From: Dreissena polymorpha
Taxonomy: Eukaryota > Mollusca > Bivalvia > Myida > Dreissenidae
NCBI RefSeq assembly: GCF_020536995.1
Contig: NC_068362.1
Coordinates: 1,824,826 to 1,888,825, forward strand
Direction: 5' to 3'
DNA length: 64,000 bases
Shown here: one piece after another, positions 23,019 to 34,489 of the stretch
Numbering within the stretch: position 1 is the first letter of the stretch
Layout: every line of letters begins with the position of its first letter
The notes under the pieces: generated by a model
The model's input: the letters and a program-made list of their open reading frames with translations, nothing else
Databases searched by the model: none
Told to the model about the DNA's origin: nothing
Made by a program: the position numbers and the translations under genes

Positions 23019-23192
23019 TGTCGTAATTTGGCGTGACGTCGCATGACGTCGCTGCGCGAACTGTAACGTCATTATAGACGTCACTACTATTGTTGTTATT
23101 ATTGTTGCTTTAACGTACAAATAAATAGGTCGAACCTGGATTGAATTACGTTTCTTTCAAGTACATTTGCAATAACTATACGATCGCCGACA
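23019..23192 (+). repeat. 5' LTR of the BEL/Pao element
   Basis: 174 bp, TG...CA. The first 80 bases hold four ACGT-core sites (GTGACGTCGCATGACGTCGC, TAACGTCATT, AGACGTCACT) resembling CREB/ATF elements. AATAAATA near the middle may serve as polyadenylation signal. The right end is followed by the primer-binding-site-like sequence. Confidence 0.95.
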
Positions 23193-23221
23193 TTGGTGCC
23201 GTGAGATAAAAGAATACGAGA

Positions 23222-24570
23222 ATGATTTTGCAAAAACTACAAACGCTCCGAGATGGCAATAAACGGGTTATTCAGCGATATTTGGACACTCTGGCAGACG
23301 CCTATACGCTATCGCTCATGGAATTTATTGCCACACTCGACGCTCTGGAGAAGAAAATCACGCAAGTTTCGTTGCTCAACGAGGACATATTGTCAGAATT
23401 GGATACACAAGGCATTGAAGAGGAAATATTAGCCACTGACGCGTACATGTTGGAAATCGACATCAAACTTCGCACGGTACGAAGTGAGAAAGAGGGCGGC
23501 CTCCAATCTTCAAGTGTCGTTACAATGCCGCGATCCAAACTTTCGGTTCACACACCAAGCGCCCACTCCGCGGAACCCATCAGTGACAAACATGCACAAC
23601 TAAACCTACAGAACAACAGCCAAACGCTTAGTGATATTTCGTATGTTTCCAACGCTTCACAGTACCACCGACTTCCGAAACTCTCTCTGCCTACATTTAA
23701 AGGTGATATTTTACAATCGCAAACATTTTGGGACTCGTTTGAAACAACTGTGCATTTAAATACAAATCTATCGGACATTCAGAAGTTTAGCTACCTGAAA
23801 TCTCTGTTGGAATGCGACGCGTCTAGAACTATTGATGGTTTCGCTTTGACAAACGCTAATTACAAACGGGCTATTGAACTGCTGAAAGAACGATATGGAC
23901 AGCAACACAAAATCACCCACGCAATTATGCAGGCACTGCTTCAATTACCGGCTCCTCTCTACAACCTGCAGAGTGTTCGAAGTTTTTATGACAAAATGGA
24001 GACACACATCCGGAACTTGGAATCCATCGGCCAACAGCAGGACACGTATGGCGATCTACTTGTTCCGGTTATATTAGAGAAGCTACCGGCAGACATTAAG
24101 CGAAACCTGGCCCGAGAACGAGGAGATACTAACTGGAAGCTGTGTGACCTCCGCCGCGCTATCTACAGAGAGCTCGACATCATGGAAGCCGGAAGTGCAT
24201 CGTATCCGGAAGTCGCCCAGTTCATGAAAACTGCGTCACTCTACGCAGGGACGAACCACGCTAAGAAGGCTAAATTCGACAAGAGCGAATCCTTGAATGT
24301 GAAGAAACAAACATTTTCTTGTCCATTCTGTCACGAGAAACACAAACCCACAGAATGTTCGAAATATTGCAGCCCTTCCGAGCGAATAAGCGTATTCGAA
24401 AAGGACAAGCTGTGTTACAATTGTCTAGGTAAGCATCAAGTTTCACTTTGCAGATCGCGTGGTCGTTGTCAGCAGTGTCACCGGAAACACCACACGAGTA
24501 TCTGCAACGCCAGCAGCGATGACAAAACTAGACATAAAAGCACACCGGAAACATCGTCTTTGAGACCGGA
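23222..24570 (+). pseudogene. BEL/Pao gag region (fossil; ends approximate)
   Basis: Part of the BEL/Pao element. An N-terminal helical stretch is followed by the DUF1759-like region around LPKLSLPTFKGDILQSQTFW, which corresponds to the capsid-related gag part of this family. Cys/His knuckles come next (CPFCHEKHKPTEC, CYNCLGKHQVSLC, CQQCHRKHHTSIC) that would bind nucleic acid. Treated as a fossil of the element and not as a host gene. Confidence 0.85.
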
Positions 24571-27500
24571 AGCTACTGTTTTCCACTCTTCTATGAAATA
24601 CCCACACTCTGGTGTTTTTCTAAAGACGGCAATTGCTACTGTAGGTATCAAGGAGACGGCCGTCGATGCAGCTATCCTCTTCGACGAGGGCTCCCAGAAG
24701 TCTTTCATTACGCAGCAGCTGGCAGACCAACTACAACTTCCGGTTGATGGTATTGAAATGTTGAACATTGCGTCATTCGGTGGAATCACAACGAGAGTCT
24801 AACACGTAGATCGCAGTACAATTTACGTGAAAACAGACGACAACGGAATGATCCCATTGAGCGTCCTGGTTGTTCCAACAATAGCGAAACCCATTGACAC
24901 AAGCCTCGTGTCAGTTGCAGCAACATTTCCCTATCTCCGACGGTTGAAATTAGCCCAACAAGTCTCAGTCGATTCAATGCTAGACATTGCCGTTCTTATT
25001 GGCGCAGACCACTACTGGGACTTGGTTGAAGACACTGTTATTCGCGGGAACGGTCCTACAGCTGTGAAGTCAAAGCTAGGCTACCTACTGTCGGGTCCTG
25101 TTCATACGGGGACTACATCAAAAACCACAGGCAAGAGTCACATGATGAACGTGATCGCAACCCGCCCGCCAAACGCCTCAATACTTGAGCGATTTTGGAA
25201 ACTTGAAAGCATGGGTGTCACGTCAGATGGTCAGGACCAGAAAGAGCTGGACTACATACAAGAGTACCAAGACAAGTGCATTGCATTTCGTGACGGACGT
25301 TATGAAGTCAAATTACCATGGAAACAAGACCACGCACCATTACCCACGAACTTTGAAATTGCCCTAAAGCGGACAATGGGCACTATTCATAGACTCCGTC
25401 GTGAACCAGAAATGCTTCAACAGTATCATGAAGTTATCAAGGAACAGGAAAGACGTGGTTTTATAGAGAAAGTTTGTGTCGATAAGGAGTCACCGTCTCA
25501 AACAGTCCACTACATTCCACACCATCCAGTACGGAAAGACTCATCTACAACCCCTGTTCGTGTAGTCTATGACTGTAGCTGCCGAAAGTCTGCAAGTCAC
25601 CCTAGTCTAAATGATTGCTTGGAGTCAACCCCGCCTCAACTGAATGACTTGACAACGCTGCTTGTACGATTTCGAATGCACAAGTATGCCGTTACTACAG
25701 ATATAGAAAAGGCATTTCTGCACGTCGGCCTCCACGAAAATGACCGAGACATGACCAGATTTCTTTGGTTCGAAGATCCTTACGATACACAGGATAAAGT
25801 CGTAGTGTATCGCTTCAAAGCTGTGTTGTTCGGCGCGACCTGTTCACCTTTCATTTTGAACGCCACACTTTTAAAGCACCCACGACAGAACAAAGACTGT
25901 AACGCTGTAAACGTGATTGAGCGTGATCTTAACGTCGATAACGTCATTTCGAGTTTTGAGTCTGAAACGGAAGTGTTGAAGTATTTTCATGAATCTAGAA
26001 CGTTGATGTCAAAAGCTGGCATGAACCTTAGATCGTGGTCGTCAAACAGCGAAGCACTTCAGAAAGTAGCTTTACGGGAAAACGTCCTAGATGAAGAAGA
26101 CGTCACCAAGGTTCTCGGTCTACGGTGGAAGACGGAAAGTGATACAATGCAGTTTGTCATAAGGAACATTCCAGAAGTACTTGAGGTCACACAAAGAATG
26201 ATATTGAAGTTTTCGTCTCAGATCTACGATCCTCTTGGCCTACTCAGTCCTGTTACAGTGAGGGCTAAGATTATGCTGCAAGATATTTGGAAAGGCAACT
26301 ATGATTGGGATACGCCTCTGCCATCTGCTATTCAAACATCGTGGTCCAACATTCCTGCTGATCTCAACACAGCAACGGAGATGACAGTCAAACGCCAGTT
26401 CCTATCCAGCACGGATGATGGCAAAGAAACGAAGTCACCAAAAGAGCTTCATGTGTTCGTTGACGCTAGCATGAAGTCATATGGTGCGGCAACATACGTA
26501 TAAAATGGGACAGGTACATGCCTAGTGATGGCGAAAAACCGGGTTGCACCGCTGAAATCGTTGACATTACCACAATTGGAACTAATGGCTGCCTTAGTAG
26601 GGGCAAGGTTAGCTGCACATATTCAGCAGGCAATTATGGCGGACAAGATAACGTACTAGTCTGATAGCCAAATTGTTCTTCAATGGTTATCAAAAACAAA
26701 GGTGCTGAAACGATTTGTCGCAAATCGAGTGTGTGAAATTAAACAACTGACTAAATTTTATGAATGGAGATATTGCCCTACACAACAGGTTGTGGCAAGA
26801 AGGTCCTCGATGGCTTAATGACAGAGGTCGTTGGCCGACATGGATTCCCAGCAATTCGCATGTTAACACAGTAATGAACGAGCCTATGCCAACGCAACAA
26901 AGAAGTGAAATCTTGAACTCAAATATTTTGAATGTGATTGACATAACGAGATACAGTTTATACAAAAAGTTACTTCGTGTGACAGCATTTGTACTGAAGT
27001 TCGTAGCAAGATGTAGACGAGAACTTGAACAGAACGCATGCAGTGGTTTGTCAGTACAGAATGTATACAAGGCTGAAACCCTATTGATTAAGCATTGTCA
27101 AGAAATGGAGTTTCGAAATGAAATTACTAGCTTACATTCCGGACAAAGTAAATTACCACTAGTAAAACAACTCAGTTTATTTCTGGATGATCGTGGGATT
27201 CTTCGATGTCGAGGGAGAATACACAATGCGCCAGTTGACGAAGACGCCAAATTTCCGTTCCTGTTGCCTAAATAGCACGTGCTCACTCGACTCATAATCC
27301 AGGAAACACACGCCCGCCATCTTCATTCAAGAGTGAATGCTACAGTAACCCAATTTACGACAGAAGTTCTGGGTTCCCGCGATCCGTCAATGCGTACAAG
27401 CCACCCTTCGCCAGTGCGTCACATGCCGCCGCGTTTCCGGGAGACCATATGTGGCCCCAGACCCACCCCCATTACCGAAGGCAAGAGTTCAAGATTCTGC

Positions 27501-28360
27501 GCCATTTACAGTAACAGAAGTGGATTTCACTGGCGCTCTTCACATTTAACAGACTACCGGAAGTGACATGAAGGCCTACATATGTCTGTTTACATGTGCT
27601 GCAACGAGGGCTGTTCACCTAGAAGTTGTTACCAGTCTGTCAACAGAATCATTTCTTCAAGCGTTTAGAAGATTTACAAGTCGGAAGTCTTTGCCTAAAA
27701 TTATGATTTCTGACAACGCCACAACATTCATCGCAGCTTCTAGAGAGTATATGAATCTAAGATATTCAACCTCAGTTCAAGACACACTGAGCAACCTAGG
27801 AGTCGAATGGCAATTCATTCCCCAGAGAGCCCCTTGGTACGGTGGGTGGTGGGAGCGTCTTATTGGACTTACTAAGACAACCCTAAAGAAGATACTCGGA
27901 CGTGCCTACATCAACCTCGAGTTATTACAGACGATCATTACGGAAATCGAGGCTGTCATTAATGATCGTCCTTTGTCACACACGTCTTCCGCAATCGATG
28001 ATCCGGTTCCTTTGACGCCTGCACATCTACTTTACGGTCGTCGCATTACGTCACTTTCGCATGGTGAGACTTCTTGCGTCACTGATGGACTATGGACACC
28101 AGCGAGCCATGACACTATACACGCTATGGCTAAGAAGAGAGCGCACATCATCCAGCAGTTCTGGGGTCGCTGGAAGAAAGAGTACCTGACAGCCCTTCGT
28201 GAGCGACATCGTGTATCCGGAACCAACGCCCAGACGATTCGGGTCGGTGATGTCGTCCAGATACATGACGAGACATCGAGATGTGATTGGAAAATAGCTG
28301 TAGTGACTGACGTGCTGCACGTGTGCGCACAAGCAATGGTCTGTCCACAAATAGACCTAT
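24570..28360 (+). pseudogene. BEL/Pao pol region: protease, RT, RNase H, integrase (fossil; ends approximate)
   Basis: Visible parts in order: a retropepsin-like segment (AAILFDEGSQKSFI); reverse transcriptase around 25.5-26.0 kb (VRVVYDCSC, TTDIEKAFLHVGLHENDRD); the A17-linked region (SSQIYDPLGLLSPVT, then LHVFVDASMKSYGAATYV); an integrase zinc-binding-like part near 27.2 kb; and the integrase core with C-terminal part at 27.6-28.3 kb (ISDNATTFIAA, WQFIPQRAPWYGGWWERLIG). The region is broken in a few places and is described only as a fossil. Confidence 0.9.
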
Positions 28361-28548
28361 AACAAAACTATATCCACTCGAAGTGAGCGAGTTGACAAAC
28401 AATACTCAGTGAAAATAGTGTAATACGATAGACATTGAATAGTGTGTTGTAATTTCTAATCAACATTGACATGTATTATAAAATAGTGTTTATGTTATGT
28501 TAATATTATGTTCGTATTCACTTTGCTTTCTTTGCGCGGCCCCGAGAA

Positions 28549-28722
28549 TGTCGTTATTTGACGTGACGTCGCATGACGTCGCTGCGCGAACTGTAACGTC
28601 ATTATAGACGTCACTACTATTGTTGTTATTATTGTTGCTTTAACGTACAAATAAATAGGTCGAACCTGGATTGAATTACGTTTCTTTCAAGTACATTTGC
28701 AATAACTATACGATCGCCGACA
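28549..28722 (+). repeat. 3' LTR of the BEL/Pao element
   Basis: Same 174-bp length and near-identical sequence as the 5' LTR, with two differences close to the left end. Preceded by a purine/GC-rich GCGGCCCCGAGAA that may include the polypurine tract. Followed by TACCC. Confidence 0.95.
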
Positions 28723-29122
28723 TACCCATCTAGATATTTCAATTTACAGCACTCCAATCGAAGTTGTTCACTCATTCAAATACCTAGGAATGTATCTTTT
28801 CAAAAATGGAAACTTTCTAAAAACTCCAAGACTCTTTGGACAACACGCTGTATTTTCTCTTCATAAATTATCGTAAATATAATACATGTATCATAAAATA
28901 TTGGCATAAAATACTCTTGAAACGACAATAGCATTATTTGGATAGTTAATCGAGTTTACAACATGTTGAAGAAAGACGACTTAAAATAAGACCTAAATTA
29001 AAATCTTATGCATTGTTTAAATATTCATTTGAAATGAAAACATATCTTAATGTTATCAAAAAGAAACATTTAAAGAGCAACCTAGCAAGATTCAGAGCTT
29101 CATCGCACCAACTAGCAATTTA
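28723..29122 (+). mobile_element. LINE reverse transcriptase fragment, right of BEL insertion
   Basis: Continues the LINE frame of 22825-23018 across the insertion: the conserved FKYLGMYLFKNGNF motif comes after the target site, then, with frame damage, RPKLKSYALFKYSFEMKTY and LARFRASSHQLAI, the usual stretch between the reverse transcriptase and the C-terminal zinc motif. The sense sequence stops abruptly after SSHQLAI and the next part of the element follows in reverse orientation. Confidence 0.85.
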
Positions 29123-29124
29123 AT

Positions 29125-29435
29125 ATAATATTATACAGTTTAGTTATGATATTCTGGTCTTATTTGCTGCATATAAAAATTTAGATATGCTATATAATAT
29201 ATTTTTTTCATTGGATGTCATCAGTAATTCAAATTTAGTAAGGGATGGCCAGTGGCAGAAATATTGCTAAAATAATTTATTTCTGACAGAGCGATATCTA
29301 GGGCAAACTAAAATAAAGTGATACTCAGACTCTACAGCTTGCCTGTTACATGATTTACATATGTAGATAATCGTCTTGTGGAATATTTTTGTACTGAACT
29401 GTTTCAATTGCTATCTCATGCTCCTGATAAATTAA
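29125..29435 (-). mobile_element. LINE C-terminal segment, inverted
   Basis: Read on the minus strand it gives HEIAIETVQYKNIPQDD, then YICKSCNRQAVESEYHFILV with CPRYRSVR, then WPSLTKFELLMTS and YSISKFLYAANKTRI. This is the CxxC...H...C zinc motif and C-terminus of a LINE polyprotein. It begins at the same protein position where the plus-strand fragment ends, so the 3' part of one LINE appears flipped in place. One frameshift lies before the zinc motif. Confidence 0.8.
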
Positions 29436-30029
29436 TTTTGTTCTACCCATTAATCAATGTATGTGAATGAAATGCTATACTATTGTAAAATGATTTAAGC
29501 AATACATGTTTAAACTTAAAATATATATTTCTATTGTGACGAATCCTCAACCATTTTTCAACAGTAAATTAAGTGGGACGAAACTGCAATGTGACGAAAC
29601 CTCCATCATAAACGGGTCTGCCATCATAAACCCCTTTTTTACTAATCTTGATTCTATGAAATAGATTTACTTTAAACTTCGGAAAACGGATAGAGTAGTT
29701 TTTTATCACTGCAATCAAAGCAAACAACATAAATGCGTAAATTTGTCAAACTGAGTTGATTTCAAAAGAGAATCTTACGTTTAGATGCCGCCATTTTCTG
29801 TTCATGCTTCGGACATTTTCCGGTATCGTTCGGTACTTCTCGTTTATTTCTGCTTATTCTTCTTTAACGACAGTGTCCGAGGTGATCAGAATGCTTCTGA
29901 TGGTGTACATCACGCGTGAAATTTGGTTAAAACATGGGTAAGAGAGGTTGAGATGATAATGTGGGGACAAATGTCCCCACTAGCTCAATCTTTGTGAAAC
30001 TGGCGGATGAATCGTTAGCTTTCGAAATA
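29436..30029. other. No gene recognised
   Basis: Contains a short perfect hairpin GTGGGGACAAATGTCCCCAC near 29970 and CGAAAC-containing words near 29580. No supported gene. Confidence 0.4.
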
Positions 30030-30130
30030 TGAACCGTTGATGTCGGGACATGAAATTTGTCCCAACTTAACAACCTTGTCCCCAGATCGTGGGTGAAATG
30101 ATCACTAAATGTCCCGACTTTTACGGTTCA
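30030..30130. repeat. Inverted repeat, 22-bp arms
   Basis: TGAACCGTTGATGTCGGGAC at 30030 pairs with GTCCCGACTTTTACGGTTCA ending at 30130, with a few mismatches and about 57 bp between. It lies between the LINE fragment and the (CT)n tract next to the tyrosine-recombinase element. Confidence 0.75.
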
Positions 30131-30136
30131 GGCATA

Positions 30137-30271
<135 letters not shown>

Positions 30272-30360
30272 TGCTATTTTTACATATATACACAAAAGAG
30301 AGCTGCCAGATATCTAAAATGTCAGATCTGCTTAAGTACAAAAACAAAATGGCGTCCCTT

Positions 30361-30582
30361 TGAGCTGCTGCCTTACACCGTCAGCTCATATGGTTGTACA
30401 TTAAAGGGAAGAAATATGGTGAAATATAGCGCCAAAAGCTGCTGCTTTAAACCGTCAGCCTTTAGCGTTTACTGTAATAAGTAAGATAAATACTAGGAGT
30501 TGCTGTCTTAAACCGTCAACTCGCATATGAGCTTGTAAAATGAGGAAAACAAAACGAGAGCTGCTGCCTTAACCCGTCAGCT
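30361..30582. repeat. Downstream hairpin array of the tyrosine-recombinase element
   Basis: Four hairpins start near 30361, 30434, 30497 and 30556, each with a 5-7-bp stem and a 14-nt loop close to CTGCCTTAAACCGT. Stems change together: GAGCTG with CAGCTC in one, GAGTTG with CAACTC in another. Spacing is about 58-73 bp. The array sits immediately 3' of the recombinase region in the element's sense direction. Confidence 0.8.
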
Positions 30583-30699
30583 TCCAGTTTTTGATATGGT
30601 TGCCTTTTGTCCAGGGAGTTGCCATTCAAGCTCAATATAGGAACTATATGGGCAGAGACTGGGGTCGTATATATTTAAGGTATGCTTGTGATTTTCATC

Positions 30700-31550
30700 G
30701 AACCAGTTGCTGAATTTGGGATGGATACATGTGGTTGCTGTGTGCGTGAGTTGCGCCCCGAATACGAAAAGAGTGAGCTGTAACAAATTTGGGATCCAGG
30801 TTTGATGCAACTACACATCTGTGTAACAGTGCTCGGAAGAATGTAGTTGGAATGGCCTCGCCGTTTGCGAAACGGAAAAGTGGACCAGGGTATTGTGGGG
30901 CTATATGTAGATAACGCAATACCGCCCAAATAGGGCACAACTGTTTGCATGCCTGACGAGATAGTGGGATTGTGGCACAGCGGCCTTGTGAATGCTTGTA
31001 GGTATTGACCAAGACTGATACTCCAGAACCTATTGAACCGTTGTATTTAAAGGACAAGTTCTGTCTTTGAATAACATTCATGAAACCCACAGAGGAAGTT
31101 GCTAATTCCCCTAATCTAAACAACCCATAGAAGGCAAACAAATACATAGTTCGCATGAGAACTTGGGTGTACTTGTCTGCAACCAAGAAACGAAGATTGG
31201 ACAATAGCAACTGAAGATGGTCTGGTGAGAAAGGATGACGCCTATCAAACTGTTTGTGGCGACGGATGCTGTGCAGCAATTTCTTGATGACAAATGAATC
31301 TGAGGGGTTTGGAAAGCCATTAAGTTTGTGATCATAGGTAATGGCTGAAATATACGAAGTAATCGTGGATGCCTTTAACTGTCGTGCATTACATACTGCA
31401 ATAAACTGAGCTAGTTGTTCTGTAGTATTGGGCCAGAGCGGTTGTTGAGGATAGTAAGTTGAATGAATTTTTTTGTAATGCTGCAATGCATTTTGGTAAC
31501 TTGACCTAGTGGATGGGGCAAGAGACGAGTCCAAAAGATTGTAAACCTGC
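30700..31550 (-). pseudogene. Tyrosine recombinase region (fossil; ends approximate)
   Basis: Part of the DIRS/Ngaro-type element. An N-terminal SAM-like region (LAPSTRSSYQNALQHYKKI) is followed by a catalytic domain with FYGLFRLGELA around the first Arg and AHSFRIRGATHAHS around the HxxR box. This is the family's typical recombinase in place of an integrase. Confidence 0.9.
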
Positions 31551-31554
31551 AAGC

Positions 31555-33160
31555 TCAGTTGAGCAGTAAAAGATGATCCGGAATTGTAGTTGGGACCTTG
31601 TCCATTTGTGGGGCTGAAGCTTGAAATTTCTCGATCTGTGAACGAGAGAGTAGGTCAGGTAATATGTTACGTTTACCAGGAATATGCCCAGCATTGAGTA
31701 GAATGTTACATTTCATGCTTGCCAAAACTAGGCGACGTACGAGGTGCATAATGTTAGGTATTTTGCAGATCTGGTGGTTTATTATACTTATTGTACTACA
31801 GCAGCTTATCTGTGTGAAGAATAATACACTTTTCTTGTAATTCGTGGCCCCAGATCTCAATTGCCAAAACAATTGGGAATAGTTCTTCAAACGTGATATC
31901 AAAAGGTAACCAATCATCTGACCATGTACCAGAAAACCAATGCTGTTTAAATACTGCACAAAAACCAATTGAGCCAGATGCATCTGTATGAAGGTGTAGT
32001 GTGTCGACGGTTAACCCACGGCGCTTATGAAGAAGGTTCTGTAAAAAGCTGCCATGTATGCAGATCTTTTCGGCTTTCTTTGTTCAAAGTTATATGGTGG
32101 TTAGGATTTGTGAGCTTTTTGGTAAGGTCTGTAAGGCGGCGTAGAAAACTGCGACCTGGTGTTACCACCTGGCAGCAACAATTTAGTAGACCTAGGAGGG
32201 ATTGTAATTCTTTAAGCTTGACCTTCCTGGGCTTAGAGGTTTTCTTGAGAAGTTCCCGAAGTTTTCAGAGTTTGTCCTGCGGAAGACGTGCTTCCATTTT
32301 AAGTGAGTCTAATTCTAAACCCATGAAAGTATTAATAGGTGTGGCATATTCGGTTTTTTCAGACTTAATGGGAACTCCAATGAGGTTGCAAAAATCCTGG
32401 AACTTTTGTAAATGTGTTTGAGAAATTGGTGAGTCAGCAGAACCTTAGAATAGAAAATCATCAAGAATATGTACCATGTGTCTAATATCCAGAAATGTTT
32501 TTGATGCATAGTGGAGAGCAATGCTGAACCGTTCAAAAATAGCAAAAAAACACAACAAGATGATGATGCTCCCATAGGGAGACATTTATCAAAATAAAAT
32601 TTTCCTTGAAATTTGAAACCTTACAGGCGGTAATCTGATGGTTGAATAGGGATTAGACGAAACACTGAATCGGTTTTGGTAAACAGTGTACCGGGGCTCA
32701 TGTTTAAAAGAAGGTCTACTGCATCATCAAATGATGAATATACTACGGTGGAAAGGGTGGGGTCAACGAAGTCATTGGTAGAATCACCTTTAGGGTAACT
32801 AAGGTGATGAATTAAGCGGTATTGCCCCGGTGATTTTTTTGGGGACTAAACCTATTGGGCTTACATGCAGGTTACCGAATGGTGGAAAATCAAAAGGGCC
32901 TTCTATACGTCTAGCTGAAAGCTCGGTTTGTATTTTTTGAGAGACCAGTTGAGTGAAATTAGCACACGATTTTAAAGTTGGTGAAGTGCAAGCTTTTCGG
33001 GGTCCTAAAACTAAAAATCCTAATTTAAAACCCGTCATGAAACCTTTCACAATGTTACTTGACCATATATATCCTGAAAGAAATGGGATACGCTGGTTGA
33101 CTTTTACCAAATTATAATTGCTTGGATGGCTTTGGACCGGAACTGGAAGGGTTTTTCTTG
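31555..33160 (-). pseudogene. RT and RNase H region of the tyrosine-recombinase element (fossil; ends approximate)
   Basis: RT start-type block around RRIEGPFDFPPFGNLHVSPI and GLVPKK near 32.9 kb, a MGASSSC block near 32.5 kb, and an RNase H-like part with HIPGKRNILPDLLSRSQ near 31.7 kb. These blocks match those of DIRS/Ngaro-type RT-RNase H regions. Decayed. Confidence 0.8.
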
Positions 33161-34150
33161 CCACAGAGGGACTTGCTCCTTTCTGGAGAATGAGCAGCTG
33201 AAGGCAGTGTGGGGTCCCCGGCAGAAACCACAGACATGGGGGTGGGGGCAGCTGATGCGTAGACAGTGGGTTTGTTTGTTAACATTCCAACAGGTATTAT
33301 CCAGGAAACGTTTTTGACGGTTTTTTGACTGCTTTGAGTGGCGGGTCTTGAGGAACGAAAGGACTGAGTATTTGTGCTTTGTGTGCTGGCCATCAGCCAG
33401 AATTCAGTGTGTATTCTGTCCCAAGGCAAAGGAACAGAAGCTCGTAACAAACGAAATTGACTGTCATAATATTAAAAAGCCGGCCCTGGACGACGAGTAG
33501 CCAGATCCCGGACTATATCCATATATTTAAGGAGTTGTTGTGTTTCCCCAGGATACTTGTATGACCTTACGGATATGTAGCGAATGAACGCAGACGTCCA
33601 AACCTCAATTGAAGTGATTTTTGTAGAGCGTGAAGATGGTTGAATTGAAATATTTGCATGTTTGTCGAATTGTAGAGTGAAATCAGAAGGTTGAGAGGCA
33701 GCCTTGACTGGAAGGAGAGATGAAAGATCTATGTATTTTCCTTTCCAAATGTCCTTGCAAATGACTGTTTAATATGCGAAATAATTGGAGTGCTGACTGG
33801 ATCTGCATATTGCTTACCAGTATCCGGTAGAAGGCCCATCATGTGTGTGTTGAGAATGTCCTGCTGGTGGGTCAACATCATCTTCTAAAGAAGATTCGTC
33901 TGAGAAGTTTAATCATACCTGTAGCTGGGGTTTTTGGATAGGCAAAACAACTTCATTGGGAGGCACTGGAACAGGATTAACCGCACCATCCTGGATGCCC
34001 TGGACTGTGTTACTGTTGTGAGCATTGGATGGACCAGTACATGTCCCCTTTTCTTGTGATGGAACTGCCGGGGTATTGGTTTAGGAGGGCCGGTGGGTGT
34101 GGAGCGTGATTTCTTGGTCAGTTGTTCACAGCAACTGCATGCTGTTGTTG
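33110..34150 (-). pseudogene. Gag-like region of the tyrosine-recombinase element (fossil)
   Basis: Position upstream of the RT and a segment beginning LPWDRIHTEFWLMASTQS, followed by a decayed Cys/His-containing part, fit the gag-like ORF of DIRS/Ngaro-type elements. Weakly conserved, and identification rests mostly on context. Confidence 0.5.
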
Positions 34151-34489
34151 TTGCCGATCTTTTATTTTTCTTCAGGCCTCATCTGAAAATCAATTGACAT
34201 GTAATTATAAAATTAGATATTCAAATGAATTCTTTAAATAATGCTTGTCCAAGTGATGATTGCTGGATTTGTTGTGTATAATGCCATACAACCATGGTTA
34301 TGATTAAACTTTCAAAAAAGGGGATTAAAATATTGTTCGTGTCTGAACTAGACAATTGAATATCCCCATTAAAGGACAACTGAATATCCCCATTTAGTTT
34401 AAATAATAAAATCGACAAAAGAAGCGCTGGACTGATAGTCCCGTAATTAAATGGCTAAATGCTGACAAATAATTCATGAGGAAATATAA

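Larger units (their letters stand above)
23019..28722 (+). mobile_element. BEL/Pao LTR retrotransposon (fossil, young)
   Basis: A 5.7-kb element with 174-bp LTRs that start TG and end CA, flanked by a 5-bp target duplication TACCC (23014-23018 and 28723-28727). A primer-binding-site-like TGGTGCCGTGAG follows the 5' LTR after one base. Parts in order: gag with a DUF1759-type region and zinc knuckles, aspartic protease, reverse transcriptase with the peptidase A17/RNase H region, integrase zinc-binding and core domains, and a C-terminal DUF5641-like part. That order is diagnostic of BEL/Pao. No envelope was recognised. Two differences between the LTRs by eye indicate a recent insertion. The coding region is broken, with about four breaks. 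It sits inside an older LINE. Confidence 0.95.

Noticed and set aside
29969-29988. Rho-independent-type terminator hairpin
   Set aside because: A perfect hairpin but in an animal genome, with no following T run and no upstream gene on that strand.
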